A stretch of DNA of 64,000 nucleotides from Pseudophaeobacter leonis (GCF_002087335.1 NZ_MWVJ01000005.1:62001-126000), one strand, 5' to 3'; numbered from the stretch's first letter, positions 37,539 through 48,522 are shown. Numbers and translations are program-made. The notes: a model not told the origin generated them from the letters alone.

Positions 37539-38085
37539 ATGACCACCGAACGAGAACGCCGCTTTGTCGGCCCCCGGCGCGGACAGCTGATTTTTGCTCT
37601 GGTCTTCCTCTCGGTGTCAGCGCTGCTTTTGGCCCTGATCGCAGAGCAGACCACCTGGGTGAACAAGACCAGGCTGTTCGCCCAGCCGCGGTTTTGGCCT
37701 GCCGTCAGCCTTGGAGGCATGGTGCTGTTGGGAGGGCTGCATTTTTACTTTCTGCCCTGGCGGCGCGCCTCGCGCTATGACCTCTGGGAGGCACGGCACT
37801 GGGGGCGCAGTCTGGAATATGCGCTCTGGTTCATGGCTTATGTTTTCCTGGTGCCGATTATTGGCTACCTGCCGGTCACGCTGCTGTTCGTGCCGCTGTT
37901 GGCGCGGCGCATGGGGTATCGCAGCCGCGCAATGATGGGCATCTGCCTGTGTTTCGCCCTGGCGGTTGTGGTGCTGTTTAAGGCGGTGCTGTCGGTGAAA
38001 ATTCCAGGTGCTATGCTCTATGAATACCCTGCCGGGCGCGCTGCGCAGCTTCTTTATATTATACTTTTGGCCCCGGGGTTTTTGA
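37539..38085 (+). pseudogene. Tripartite tricarboxylate transporter small membrane protein TctB (frameshifted)
   Basis: This is the small four-helix subunit of the transporter, 181 residues when repaired. The start MTTERERRFVGPRRGQ at 37539 leads into a first membrane helix (LIFALVFLSVSALLLALIAE). Near 38028 TACCTG has become TACCCTG. Removing one C gives YEYLPGALRSFFILYF and a TGA at 38083-38085 that overlaps the TctA ATG, the normal ending. In the sequence as given, the extra base instead runs TctB into TctA in one frame, which would look like a natural fusion. Confidence 0.75.
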
Positions 38086-39703
38086 TGGATCTTCTCCTCT
38101 CTGCACTCGATATCCTGATGCGTTGGGACGTGGCGCTGGCGCTGCTTGCGGGCTCGGTTGGCGGTGTGCTGATCGGGGCGATCCCCGGTGTCGGCCCTGC
38201 GGTGGCGATTGCCATCCTGCTGCCTGCGACCTTTTCCATGGATCCGATTGTGGCCCTCACGGTGCTGCTGGGGATTTACGGCTCCTCCATGTATGGCGGC
38301 GCCATCCCCGCCATTTTGATCAACACGCCCGGAACGGCGGTGAACGCGCTGACCACCTATGATGGCTATCCGATGACCGCGCGCGGCGAGCCGCGCCGCG
38401 CCCTGAGCCTCGCCTATTCCGCCAGCTTTTTTGGCGGCGTCTTTTCCGTCATCTGCCTCATCCTGTTTGCCCCGGTGCTGGCAAAGGTGGCGCCCATGTT
38501 TGGCAGCCGCGAGATCTTTTTAGCAGCGCTTTTGGGTCTCATCCTGGTGGTGGTGGCGCATCGTGGCCAGGCCCTGATTGCCGGAGCACTTGCCTGCTTT
38601 GGCATCTTTCTCAACTCCATCGGCATGGAGCCGGTGAAATATACCCAGCGCTATACCTTCGGGCAGGATTTTCTTGGCGGTGGTGTGAACCTCATCGTGG
38701 TTGTGCTGGGGCTTTTTGCCCTTAGTCAGGCCTTTGTGCTGCTGATGGACGAGGACGAAAAGGTGCATATCACCAAACTGCGCGGCGGTATGTTTCAGGG
38801 GCTGCGCGAACTGGCGCGTCATCCGCGTGTCACGACTGTTTCCGCCGGCTTTGGCGTGCTGATGGGTATGATACCCGGCGTGGGAGAGTTCACCGCCCAG
38901 TTCATGTCCTACACCTATGCGCAAAAGACCTCAAAACGGCCGCAGGATTTTGGCAATGGCTCCTCCGAGGGGCTGATTGCGGCGGAAACCGCCAATAACG
39001 CGGTGCCAGCTGCGGCCATGGTACCGCTTTTGGCGTGGGGATCCCGGGTGAGGCGCTGACCGCAATGATGCTGAGCGTGTTCTATGTGCACAACGTGGTG
39101 CCGGGGCCGGCCCTGTTTCAGAATGACATGGATTTCGTCGTAGCACTTTATCTGGCGCTGCTGATCCTTAATGTGCTGGTGCTGGTTTTTTTGCTCTTTG
39201 CCACCCGGTCGCTGGTGCAGGTGGTGAAAATCCCCAATCGCTTTCTTGGCGTCTGTATCCTGACCCTGAGCTTTGTTGGCGTCTACTCCCTGCGCAATTC
39301 CGCTACCGACTGTCTCATGGCTGCGGGCTTTGGCATCTTTGGGTTTATCCTCAAACGGCTGTCTTTACCGGCGGTGCCGATCATTCTTGGCATGGTGCTG
39401 GGCGGTATCATGGAGGGTAAGCTGCGCGCCGGTATGGCCCGGGTTAAAGAGCCCTGGGACTTTTTCAACCCACCCATATCATTCATCATTTTCACCATAA
39501 TTGTCTTGGTTCTTGCGACACATATTCTGCGCGTCTGGCGTGATCGCAAAGAACTGAAGGAGGCCGAATGGCAGAACAAGAGCTCATCAACCAGCTTCGG
39601 CAAGCTGATGTCGCGCCGCAAAAACTCTTTCTTGAAGGATCGTGGCAAAGAGGTTCGGGGACGCCACTCGAAGTTACTTCGCCGATTGAAGGGGCTGTTC
39701 TGA
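38085..39703 (+). pseudogene. Tripartite tricarboxylate transporter large permease TctA (frameshifted)
   Basis: This is the large permease subunit with about twelve membrane helices: start MDLLLSALDILMRWDVALAL, then GAIPGVGPAVAIAILLP, IYGSSMYGGAIPAILINTPGTA and MIPGVGEFTAQFMSY. A lost T near 39036 breaks PLLALGIPGEALTAMM, and the frame resumes to the C-terminus. A second loss just before 39566 probably removed the stop (GCC-TGA). The frame as given therefore runs on to 39703 inside the next gene with meaningless residues after KELKEAE. The repaired protein would be 494 residues, ending at 39567 directly before the aldehyde dehydrogenase ATG. Confidence 0.78.
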
Positions 39704-41051
39704 CCACGCTTGAAGGCGCCTCTGCAACAGATGTTGAACGCGCTGTCGCCTCGGCGCGGCGGGCCTATGCCGATGGCCGCTGGGCGGCACAGTCCCCCGC
39801 CGCACGTAAAAAGGTGCTGTACCGCATTGCTGATCGGATTGAGGCCGAGGCAGTCGAGCTTGCGGTGCTGGGTGTGCGCGACAATGGCACGGAATTCAAC
39901 ATGGCCCTGAAGGCCGAGCCGGGCTCGGCGGCCGGAACCTTTCGCTATTATGCCGAGGCGCTGGACAAGGTGGCCGGAGAAGTGGCGCCGACGCAGGCAG
40001 ATGTGCTGGGGCTGGTGCATCGCACGCCGGTGGGCGTGGTTGGTGCCATTGTGCCCTGGAGCTTCCCGCTGATGATTGGCGCGGAAGCCTGGCACCGGCG
40101 CTGGCCATGGGCAATTCCGTGGTGCTGAAGCCAGCCGAGACCGCCTCGCTGACGCTGTTGCGTCTGGCGGAGATCTGCGTCGAATGTGGCCTGCCGGATG
40201 GTGTGTTCAACGTGGTGACCGGCAGTGGCGCTGAAACCGGCGCGGCGCTGGCCATGTCGATGGGGGTTGATGTGCTCACCTTCACCGGATCAGGTGGCAC
40301 CGGGCGCAAACTTCTGGAGGCTTCGGCGCGCTCGAACCTCAAACGGTGCTACCTTGAGCTGGGAGGGAAGTCGCCCAATATCGTTTTTGCCGACACGCCG
40401 GACCTTAAGAAAGCCGCCAAGGTCTCGGCCAGGGGGATCTTTCGCAACTCTGGCCAGGTCTGCGTGGCGGGCGCGCGTCTGCTGGTTGAGGCCTCGGTAC
40501 ATGATGAGTTTGTCGCCCTGCTGAAATGCGAGGCTGAGGCCCTGACGGTGGGCGATCCGCTGGATCTGGGCAGCCAGATCGGTGCGGTGAATTCCGAGGA
40601 TCAGCTCAGGCGCAATCTGTCGTTTATGGACATGGCCCGCGCCGAAGGAGGCCAGGTCATCACTGGTGGCGCCCGTATCCTGCAGGAAACAGGCGGCAGC
40701 TATACGGCCCCGACCATTGTGACCCATGTGGCCCGCGATCATGCCCTGTTCCAGCGCGAGGTTTTTGGCCCCGTGCTGTCGGTCACAAAATTTGAGAGCG
40801 AGGCCGAGGCGCTTAGCCTGGCCAATGCCACTGATTTTGGCCTTGCCGCCGGGGTCTGGACCGCGGATCTGTCGCGGGCGCATCGTATGTTTGCGGGCAT
40901 TCGAGCGGGTGTTCTGCCTGTGAACACCTACGGTGGCGCCGACAATACGGTGCCACTGGGCGGGGTTGGTCAGTCAGGCAATGGGCATGACAAATCGCTG
41001 CATGCTTTGGACAAATATGTCGATCTGAAAACGGCCTGGATTCAGCTGTGA
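39568..41051 (+). pseudogene. NAD-dependent aldehyde dehydrogenase (frameshifted)
   Basis: This aldehyde dehydrogenase superfamily enzyme oxidises an aldehyde to the acid. It starts MAEQELINQLRQADVAPQ at 39568 with AAGGAGG upstream. After VGAIVPWSFPLMIGA, near 40085, a net one-base loss shifts the frame; the second half begins AMGNSVVLKPAETASLT. Repaired length is 494 residues. The catalytic pair is present: Glu in YLELGGKSPNIVF and Cys in SGQVCVAGARLL. Betaine-aldehyde-like members are the closest type from memory, but the substrate is not set by sequence alone. It sits in the tct operon, so it may act on the imported compound's breakdown product. Confidence 0.82.
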
Positions 41052-41070
41052 GGATGGTGGGGCGTCTAAA

Positions 41071-41109
41071 CAGGTTTTGCAGGGCAAAACCTGTGGCCTC
41101 CGGCGGAGG
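41071..41109 (+). repeat. Double hairpin, CAGGTTTTGC stem plus CCTCCGGCGGAGG
   Basis: CAGGTTTTGC-AGG-GCAAAACCTG is a perfect 10-bp stem. Directly behind it CCTCC-GGC-GGAGG precedes GTATTTTGAGCAAGATGAAA. The CCTCCGGCGGAGGTATTTT stretch looks like a sequence I have seen often between Rhodobacteraceae genes. It lies between the aldehyde dehydrogenase and the Tm-1-like gene and may be a terminator or a dispersed repeat. Confidence 0.6.
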
Positions 41110-41166
41110 TATTTTGAGCAAGATGAAATCTGGACGCGTGCGGCGTATGAACGAATGGAGGGTGGG

Positions 41167-42405
41167 ATGACGTCTAAAAAGACCATTTTGGTTGCCGGGA
41201 CCTATGACACCAAAGACGACGAGTTGCACTATCTGGCCGAGGTGATCCTTGGTCAGGGTGGCGGCGTTCTGTCGATGGATGTCAGCGTTCTGGGCGAGCC
41301 CAGCCGTCCTGCGGATGTGAGCAAACACGCGGTGGCCGAGGCTGGTGGCGCGACGATTGAGGCAGTAATTGGCTCGGGTGACGAAAATACCGCGATGCAG
41401 ATCATGGGGGCTGGCGCTGCTGCCAAGGCGCTGGAGCTGTACCAGGCGGGACGCATCGACGGGGTGATCGTGTTGGGCGGCACAATGGGGACCGATCTGG
41501 CGCTGGATCTGTGCGCAGCACTGCCTGTGGGGGTTCCAAAATACATCGTCTCCACCGTGGCCTTCTCACCGCTGATGCCACCCGAACGGATCCCGGCGGA
41601 TGTGCAGATGATCCTCTGGGCCGGGGGGCTCTTTGGGTTGAACTCGATCTGCAAGGCCTCGCTTAGTCCGGCCGCAGGCGCGGTGCTGGGGGCTGCGCGT
41701 GCAGTTGAGGCACCACGGCGTGAGCGGCCTCTGATCGGGATGACCTCGTTTGGCAAGACGGTGCTGCGCTATATGGTGACGCTGAAGCCGGCGCTGGAGG
41801 CGCGCGGCTTTGAGGTCGCAGTGTTTCATGCCACTGGCATGGGCGGGCGCGCCTTTGAAAGCCTTGCGGGCGAGGGGGCTTTTGCCGCCGTGCTGGATTT
41901 TGCGCCGCAAGAGGTCTCCAACCACCTCTTTGGTGGCTTGTCGGCCGGGGCGGACCGCATGACCAATGCAGGGCGATCCGGCACGCCGCAACTGGTGGCA
42001 CCAGGATGTTATGATCTGGTGGATTTTGTTGGCTGGCAGGGGGTGCCTGTGCAGCTGGAGGGGCGTCCGAGCCATGCGCACAACCGTTTGCTCTCTCCCG
42101 CAGTGCTGCAGGCCGAAGAGCGCCGCACCGTCGCGCGTAGCCTGTGCGAAAAGCTGGCTGAGGCGCAGGCACCCGTGGCGATATTGCTCCCTAACCAGGG
42201 CTGCAATGAGTGGGATCGTCCCGGTGGGGAGCTACATGATGCTGAAGGGCTTTTGAGTTTTTGCGCTGAGATGCGCCGCGCCCGCCCCGAAAATGCAGTG
42301 CTGCATGAGTTGGACTGCCACATCAATGATGCGGCGTTTTGTACTGCAGTACTGGAGGTGTTTGATGCCTGGGTTGCGCGCGGTGTCATCAGCAAGACCC
42401 TTTAG
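41167..42405 (+). CDS. Tm-1-like ATP-binding domain protein (UPF0261)
   Basis: This 412-residue protein of the UPF0261 group is related to the N-terminal domain of the plant Tm-1 resistance protein. It begins KKTILVAGTYDTKDDELHYL, contains GVIVLGGTMGTDLALDL and VPKYIVSTVAFSPL, and has the second-domain run IGMTSFGKTVLRYM. Bacterial members often neighbour catabolic genes, and some have a TIM-barrel partner, absent here. The ATG at 41167 follows GGAGGGTGGG. Its biochemical role is unknown; it closes the tct-aldehyde dehydrogenase group. Confidence 0.85.
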   Translation: MTSKKTILVAGTYDTKDDELHYLAEVILGQGGGVLSMDVSVLGEPSRPADVSKHAVAEAGGATIEAVIGSGDENTAMQIMGAGAAAKALELYQAGRIDGVIVLGGTMGTDLALDLCAALPVGVPKYIVSTVAFSPLMPPERIPADVQMILWAGGLFGLNSICKASLSPAAGAVLGAARAVEAPRRERPLIGMTSFGKTVLRYMVTLKPALEARGFEVAVFHATGMGGRAFESLAGEGAFAAVLDFAPQEVSNHLFGGLSAGADRMTNAGRSGTPQLVAPGCYDLVDFVGWQGVPVQLEGRPSHAHNRLLSPAVLQAEERRTVARSLCEKLAEAQAPVAILLPNQGCNEWDRPGGELHDAEGLLSFCAEMRRARPENAVLHELDCHINDAAFCTAVLEVFDAWVARGVISKTL

Positions 42406-42593
42406 CGACCAACAATGGGGCCGGGTTTAGGGCAAAAACCTGCCAGACTGAAGCGGGGCATCTGCAGCAGCGGGTGCCCTTTGTGGTATTCTGGCCTGCG
42501 CTTGCAGTTGTGCTGCGCAGCAATGACCTCGGGTCGCGACAGATTCTTGCTTGAATACAGGGGGGCTCTTGCCTAGGGTGCCAGCAATTATGT

Positions 42594-42606
42594 GGAACTA
42601 CGTTCC
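42594..42606. promoter_or_regulatory. Palindrome GGAAC-TAC-GTTCC upstream of the beta-oxidation operon
   Basis: A perfect 5-bp-arm palindrome flanked by TGTGGAA, which is repeated 15 bp downstream as TGTGGAATTTT, lies about 200 bp before the FadJ-like start. The arms suit an IclR-type dimer. It is the only structured feature I see in the 401-bp geneless stretch 42406-42806, which should hold the operon promoter. Confidence 0.45.
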
Positions 42607-42806
42607 GCATTGTGGAATTTTAGGCTATTGCTGCGCCGCCTCCTGGGTGCGCCGGGCGGAGTCGGGGTTATGACGCTAGGTTCTGGACCGAGGTAATCCG
42701 CAGGGGCTTGGCGCTGTGACATGGCCTATGCTGAGATCGAACAAAATATTGCGGGCCAGTCCGGGTGCATGCACCGGGCGCGCCCGACGCGAGAGAGGGA
42801 AAACGA

Positions 42807-44900
42807 ATGACAGATGCCATCGCATATGAGCGCATTGGGGATATGGCTGTTCTGAAGGCGCAAAACCCGCCAGTGAACGCGCTGGGTTTTGATATTCGCG
42901 AGGGCCTGCTGGCCGGAATTGAGCGTGCCGAGGTGGAAGGCGTCAAGGCGGTGCTGATCTACGGCGACGGTAAAACCTATTTTGCAGGCGCTGACATTCG
43001 CGAATTCGGCCAGCCGCCCCGGGGTATCTTTTTGCCGGATCTGTGCGCCCGTATCGAGGCCTCGCCCCTGGTGGTGGTCTCGGCACTGCATGGCACCGCT
43101 CTTGGCGGCGGGCTGGAGGTGGCACTTGCTTCGCATTACCGTATCGCGGTGCCTTCGGCACGTGTTGGTCTGCCTGAGGTTCTTATCGGTGTGATGCCCG
43201 GCGCCGGCGGCACCCAGCGTCTGCCCCGTCTGGTTGGCGTTGAGGCCTCGGTCGATGTGATCACCTCGGGCCGTCAGGTTGGCGCCAAAGAGGCGCTGGC
43301 GCTTGGCATTCTGGATCGCGTCGAAGAGGGAGAGCCGCGCGACATCGGCCTTGCCTATACACAAAAGCTGCTGGACAGCGGCGCAACTCGCCGCCCGGTC
43401 AGCGACATGCCTGCGCCCAAAGCGGTGGATTTTGACGCGCTCTATGACACGGTTCTGAAAAAGGGCCGTGGCCTGTTGGCACCTGCGGTTGCCGTGCGTG
43501 GCATTCAGGCCTGCTGTGAGCTACCCTTTGATGCGGGCATGGCGCGCGAGCGTGAGCTGTTCATGGAGCTGATGGACACGGATCAGCGTCAGGGTATGAT
43601 CCACGCCTTCTTTTCCGAGCGCGCTGTGAGCAAACTGCCCGAGCTGAAAGGCGTGGCGCCACGGGATGTCAACAGCATCGGCGTGATTGGCGGCGGCACC
43701 ATGGGGGCGGGTATTGCCACGGCAGCGCTGCTGGCCGGTCTGCCGGTTGTGATGCTGGAAATGACGCCGGAGGCCGCCGAGGCCGCCAAGGGCCGGATCT
43801 CGGGCAACCTGCAAGGTGCGCTGAAGCGCGGCAAGATCTCTGAGGCGCAGTTCAGCCAACTCACCCAAGAGGCCCTGACTCTGGCCACCGACTATGACGC
43901 GCTGAGCGACGTGGATCTGGTGATCGAGGCGGTCTTTGAAGAGATGAGCGTCAAGAAGGTGGTCTTTGGCAAGCTGGACGCCGTCTGCAAGAAAGGCGCG
44001 ATTCTGGCCTCCAATACCTCCTATCTGGATGTGAATGAAATTGCCGCCTGCACCTCGCGTCCCGAGGATGTGATTGGCTTGCATTTCTTCTCGCCTGCGC
44101 ATGTGATGAAACTGCTGGAAGTGGTGGTTGGCGACAAAACCGCGCTGGACGTGGTTGCGACCGGCTTTGCGCTGGGGCAGCGGCTGAAAAAGATCTCGGT
44201 CCGCGCCGGGGTTTGCGATGGCTTTATCGGCAACCGCATTCTGGCCACCTACCGCAAGGCGGCAGATCACATGGTGCTGGATGGGGCCTCGCCCTATCAG
44301 ATCGACAAGGCGCTGACTGATTTTGGCTTTGCCATGGGGCCCTTTGCGGTGGCCGATCTGGCCGGGCTGGACATCGGCTGGGCTGTGCGCAAACGCAAAC
44401 GGGCTGAAGGAATGGACCCGCGCGAGCGCGACAGCAGCTATATGGACAAGGTCTGCGAAGCGGGGAACTTTGGCCAAAAGACCGGCAAGGGCTACTATGT
44501 CTATGAGGCCGGTAAGCGCGGCGGCACGCCAAACCCTGAAATCACCGATCTGATCGCCGCCGAGCGCGCCGAGCAGGGCATCACGCCGCGCGCCTTCACG
44601 GATGAAGAAATTGTCACGCGCTATATGGCAGCGATGGTCAATGAGGCCGCCAAGGTGGTCGGCGAAGGCATCGCGCGGCGTCCCCTGGATGTCGATATGA
44701 CGCTGCTGTTTGGCTATGGCTTCCCGCGCTACCGGGGTGGGCCGCTGAAATGGGCCGATATTGAAGGTCTGGACAAGGTTCTGGCCACGATCAAGGCGGG
44801 TGCCGAGGACGACGCGTACTTCTGGGACGCCGCACCGCTTTTGCAAAAACTGGTGGCCGAGGGCCGCACATTTGACGATCTCAACAAGGAAAACAGCTGA
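42807..44900 (+). CDS. 3-hydroxyacyl-CoA dehydrogenase / enoyl-CoA hydratase (FadJ/FadB-like)
   Basis: This 697-residue bifunctional beta-oxidation enzyme hydrates enoyl-CoA and oxidises 3-hydroxyacyl-CoA with NAD. The N-terminal crotonase domain has [14 protein letters not shown] (oxyanion hole), [17 protein letters not shown] and [17 protein letters not shown]. The NAD domain begins near residue 292 with [19 protein letters not shown], and [17 protein letters not shown] carries the catalytic histidine. C-terminal hydroxyacyl domains complete the chain. The start ATG at 42807 has GAGAGAGGGA upstream. The stop overlaps the thiolase start (TGATG), so the two are coupled. Confidence 0.9.
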   Translation: MTDAIAYERIGDMAVLKAQNPPVNALGFDIREGLLAGIERAEVEGVKAVLIYGDGKTYFAGADIREFGQPPRGIFLPDLCARIEASPLVVVSALHGTALGGGLEVALASHYRIAVPSARVGLPEVLIGVMPGAGGTQRLPRLVGVEASVDVITSGRQVGAKEALALGILDRVEEGEPRDIGLAYTQKLLDSGATRRPVSDMPAPKAVDFDALYDTVLKKGRGLLAPAVAVRGIQACCELPFDAGMARERELFMELMDTDQRQGMIHAFFSERAVSKLPELKGVAPRDVNSIGVIGGGTMGAGIATAALLAGLPVVMLEMTPEAAEAAKGRISGNLQGALKRGKISEAQFSQLTQEALTLATDYDALSDVDLVIEAVFEEMSVKKVVFGKLDAVCKKGAILASNTSYLDVNEIAACTSRPEDVIGLHFFSPAHVMKLLEVVVGDKTALDVVATGFALGQRLKKISVRAGVCDGFIGNRILATYRKAADHMVLDGASPYQIDKALTDFGFAMGPFAVADLAGLDIGWAVRKRKRAEGMDPRERDSSYMDKVCEAGNFGQKTGKGYYVYEAGKRGGTPNPEITDLIAAERAEQGITPRAFTDEEIVTRYMAAMVNEAAKVVGEGIARRPLDVDMTLLFGYGFPRYRGGPLKWADIEGLDKVLATIKAGAEDDAYFWDAAPLLQKLVAEGRTFDDLNKENS

Positions 44901-46073
44901 TGAAACAAGTCGTAATTGTCTCTGCCGCCCGGACCGGTCTGGCAAAATCATTCCGGGGCTCTTTCCATGACCCATGGGGCGACCATGGGGGGCGCCGCTG
45001 TTGAAGCCGCCGTTGCCCGCGCTGGCATCGAGGCTGCTGAGATCGAAGACTGTATCTTTGGCTGCGGCACACCCGAGGCGGAGACCGGCGCCAATATCGC
45101 GCGTCAGATCGCCCTGCGGGCCGGCATGCCAGTGACCACCTCGGGGCTGACCGTGAACCGGTTCTGCTCGTCGGGCCTGCAGTCGATTGCTCTGGCGGCG
45201 CAGCAGATCATCTGTGAGCGCGCAGGCCCCATGGTTGCCGGTGGTGTTGAGAGCATCTCGATGGTGCAGCCCAAGGCACGTTCGGTCAAGGAAGCCTGGC
45301 TGGCAGAGCATAAGCCCGCAACCTATATGACCATGATTGAAACAGCCGATATCGTGGCGGAACGCTATGGCATCAGCCGTGAAGATCAGGATGCCTACGG
45401 GTTGCGCAGCCAGCAGCGCATTGCTGCGGCGCAGGACGCCGGGCTGTTTGCCGATGAGATCGTCCCCATGACCACCACCATGGCGGTGAAGGACAAGGAA
45501 ACCGGGGAGATCTCCATGAAGGAAGCGCTGGTGGACCGGGATGAGTGCAATCGCCCAACCACCACGCTGGATGGTCTGAGCGGTCTGGCTCGGGTGCGCG
45601 GCGACGGTCACTTTGTCACCGCCGGCAACGCAAGCCAGCTGTCTGACGGTGCCGCGGCTGTTGTTCTGATGGAGGCCAAAGAGGCCGAGAAACGTGGCCT
45701 TGAGGCAATGGGCGCCTTCAAGGGCTTTGCCGTTGCGGGCTGCGAGCCGGATGAGATGGGCATTGGCCCGGTCTTTGCGGTGCCGCGCCTGCTGGAACGT
45801 CACGGGTTGACCGTGGACGATATCGACCTCTGGGAGCTGAACGAGGCCTTTGCCAGCCAGGCGCTCTATTGCCGGGACCGGCTTGGTATTGATGATGAGA
45901 AGTGCAACGTCAACGGTGGCTCTATTGCGATTGGCCATCCCTTTGGCATGACGGGCGCCCGGATGACCGGTCATATTCTGCGCGAAGGCAAGCGTCGCGG
46001 CGCCAAACTGGGCGTTGTGACCATGTGTGTTGGCGGTGGCATGGGCGCGGCAGGCCTGTTCGAAATCTACTGA
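44900..46073 (+). pseudogene. Acetyl-CoA C-acyltransferase (FadA-type thiolase, frameshifted near N-terminus)
   Basis: This thiolase performs the last beta-oxidation step. It starts [20 protein letters not shown] at 44900, overlapping the previous stop. Near 44966 the frame changes (one surplus base, TTCC before ATG), and [20 protein letters not shown] onward is intact. Repaired length is 390 residues, normal for FadA. Active-site elements are [13 protein letters not shown] (nucleophile), [17 protein letters not shown] and [15 protein letters not shown] large hairpin at 46103 lies before the next gene. Confidence 0.83.
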
Positions 46074-46102
46074 GCTAGTAGATTATCACGTTAAACAAGG
46101 AA

Positions 46103-46137
46103 GCGCCCATTCGGCCCATCGAGGGCCAAATGGGCGC
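46103..46137 (+). repeat. Long imperfect hairpin between thiolase and acyl-CoA dehydrogenase genes
   Basis: GCGCCCAT and ATGGGCGC form the 8-bp outer stem and GGCCC/GGGCC the inner one. A second GC-rich hairpin (CCCCGGCTTTGGGCCGGGG) follows. There is no T run, so it may modulate or process the operon mRNA, not end it. Confidence 0.55.
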
Positions 46138-46184
46138 GCCCCGGCTTTGGGCCGGGGGGCGGCTTTCGGGGAGGGAAGCGTAAA

Positions 46185-47383
46185 ATGGTCAGAACTATTC
46201 TGTTGAAGAGCAGGCATTTCGTGTCGAAGTGCAGGAATTCCTGGCGCAAAAGCTGCCCAAGGAGATGTCTGAGGCAATCCGCGTCGGGCGTGAGCTTGGC
46301 AAAGAGGGGCATGAAAAATGGCATGGCATCCTCAACGATCAGGGCTGGCTGGCCCCCAACTGGCCCGAAGAGTTTGGCGGCTGCGAGTGGAACGCGGTGC
46401 AGCGCCATATCTTTGAAGAAGAGTGCTGCCGCGCCCATGCGCCGCGCATTATTCCCTTTGGCCTGAGCATGCTGGCGCCGGTGCTGCAAAAGTTCGGATC
46501 AAAGGAACAGCAGGACCACTATCTGCCGCGCATTCTGTCCGGTGAAGACTGGTGGTGCCAGGGCTATTCCGAGCCCGGCGCCGGATCAGATCTGGCAAGC
46601 CTGAAAACCCGCGCTGTGCGGGAGGGCGACCACTATGTGGTCAATGGTCAGAAGACCTGGACCACGCTTGGCCAATACGCCAACTGGATCTTCTGTCTGG
46701 TGCGCACCGACCCCGACGCCAAGCAACAGTCGGGGATTTCCTTCCTGCTGATCGACATGGACACGCCGGGTATCGAAGTGCGCCCTATCATCCTGCTGGA
46801 TGGCACCCATGAGGTGAATGAGGTCTGGTTCACCGATGTTAAGGTGCCGGTGGAAAACCTGGTCGGTGAAGAAAACATGGGCTGGACCTATGCCAAGTAT
46901 CTGCTGACCCATGAGCGCACAAATATCGCCGGTGTCGGCTTTAGCCGCGCAGGTCTTGACGCGGTAAAGCACATGGCGCGCAGCCAGATGCACCGGGGCA
47001 AACCGTTGACTGAGAACCCGCATTTTGCCGCCCGTGTGGCGCGGGCCGAGATTGATCTGATGGCCATGTCCACCACCAACCTGCGCATCATCTCGCAGGC
47101 AGCCGCAGGCCAGGCGCCGGGTGTCGAGAGCTCGATGCTGAAGGTGAAGGGTACTGAAATTCGTCAGGAAATCAATGACCTGGCGCGCCGTGCCGCAGGC
47201 GCCTATGCGATGCCCTTTGTCTCGGAGGCGCTGGAGGGCGGCAATGAGCCGGAGGTCGGACCCGAGGGTAGTGCCGCCGTGGCACCTGAGTATTTCAACA
47301 ATCGTAAACTTTCGATCTTTGGTGGGTCTAACGAGATCCAGAAGAACATCATTGCCAAGGTCAAGCTGGGAGGTGGGGCATGA
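46185..47383 (+). CDS. Acyl-CoA dehydrogenase (frameshift in first codons)
   Basis: This is an FAD-dependent acyl-CoA dehydrogenase. The long frame reads from GTG 46229 (VQEFLAQKLPKEMSEAI). The natural start is probably the ATG at 46185 with GGGAGGGAAG upstream. One missing base near 46189 separates it from NYSVEEQAFRVEVQEF, and repaired length is 399 residues. Domain blocks are WWCQGYSEPGAGSDLASLKT, GQKTWTTLGQYANWIFCLVRTD and FGGSNEIQKNIIAK near the C-terminus. The N-terminal half resembles the larger FadE-like dehydrogenases used on branched or cyclic acyl-CoAs. Its stop overlaps the next dehydrogenase gene by 4 bp. Confidence 0.85.
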
Positions 47384-48522
47384 ATTTTGATCTGACAGAC
47401 GAGCGCCAGATGCTGCAGGATTCTCTGCGTCGCTTCCTGCGCGACAATCAGGACAAGCTGCGCGCCAGCACCCGCCTGGGCACCAGTGACAATGAGCTGG
47501 GCTTTGATGCCGCCATCTGGGGCAAGCTGGCCGAACTGGGCGTCATCGGTGCTTTGTTCAGCGAAGAGGACGGCGGCTTTGCCGGGGCTGGTTTTGATCT
47601 GACCACGGTGTTTGAAGAGCTGGGACGGGTCGGTGCGGTTGAGCCGCTGCTGGACACAGCTATCCTTGGCGGTGGCCTGATCGCGGCCCTGGGCACGGAG
47701 GCGCAAAAAGAGCTGGTGGAGCAGGTGATCGCAGGGGATCTGCACCTGGCCCTGGCCCATGGTGAGCCAAACAGCCGCTATGATCTGGCGCAGGTGCAAA
47801 CCACAGCCAAAACCGACGGCGATGGCATCGTGTTGAATGGCCGCAAGGCGGTTGTGATCAATGCTGAGGCGGCGGATTATCTGCTGGTGTCGGCCCGTGA
47901 AACCGGGGACGTTGGTGACGAGGCGGGGATCTCTTTGTTCCTGGTGCCACGTGACACAGCTGGCCTCTCGTTGCGCGGCTATGCTCTGTTGGCAGGGGGG
48001 CGTGCCGCCGAGGTCGATCTGGAAAACCTGCGCCTCTCCGCTTCAGCTCGGCTGGGAGAGGCCGGGGGCGCCTATGCCGCCCTCAAACGCGCGACTGTCC
48101 GCGCCGAGGTCGCATTGGCGGCTGAAACGCTGGGCGCGATGGAAGCCGCAACCGAGCTCACGCGGGAATACCTGCTGACCCGGCAACAGTTTGGCCGTCC
48201 CATCGCCAGTTTTCAGGCGCTGCAGCACCGCATGGCCACGCTGCTGATCGAGCTGGAGCAAGCGCGCTCGGCGGTGATCAATGCGGCAGGCCATCTGGAC
48301 ACCAGCCCCAATGAGCAGGCCTTGCAGATTGCAGCCGCCCGCAACCTGATTGGCCGGGCTGGCCGACTGGTGGCAGAAGAGTGCGTTCAGCTGCATGGGG
48401 GTATCGCCATGACCGAGGAATATGCGCTGGCCCATATCGCCAAACGGATCGTGATGGCCGATCACCGGTTTGGCGACACGGACACTCAACTGGAGCGTTT
48501 CATTGACCATAGTGCCGCCTAA
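47380..48522 (+). CDS. Acyl-CoA dehydrogenase family protein (second subunit type)
   Basis: This 380-residue acyl-CoA dehydrogenase homologue is encoded directly behind the first with an ATGA overlap. Blocks include MNFDLTDERQMLQDSLRRFL, REYLLTRQQFGRPIASFQALQHRMA and ECVQLHGGIAMTEEYALAH. The region where the catalytic glutamate is expected is less typical. Paired genes of this kind in steroid and related pathways make heteromeric dehydrogenases, so the two may act as one alpha2beta2 enzyme; this is inference from pairing. Confidence 0.85.
   Translation: MNFDLTDERQMLQDSLRRFLRDNQDKLRASTRLGTSDNELGFDAAIWGKLAELGVIGALFSEEDGGFAGAGFDLTTVFEELGRVGAVEPLLDTAILGGGLIAALGTEAQKELVEQVIAGDLHLALAHGEPNSRYDLAQVQTTAKTDGDGIVLNGRKAVVINAEAADYLLVSARETGDVGDEAGISLFLVPRDTAGLSLRGYALLAGGRAAEVDLENLRLSASARLGEAGGAYAALKRATVRAEVALAAETLGAMEAATELTREYLLTRQQFGRPIASFQALQHRMATLLIELEQARSAVINAAGHLDTSPNEQALQIAAARNLIGRAGRLVAEECVQLHGGIAMTEEYALAHIAKRIVMADHRFGDTDTQLERFIDHSAA

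Noticed and set aside
37461-39059. Natural TctB-TctA fusion protein
   Set aside because: One base removed at 38027-38029 recreates a standard TctB C-terminus and a stop/start overlap, so a fusion is the weaker reading.
43521-45974. 817-codon minus-strand open frame
   Set aside because: It lies fully opposite the FadJ-like and thiolase genes, which have clear catalytic motifs; the minus frame has none.
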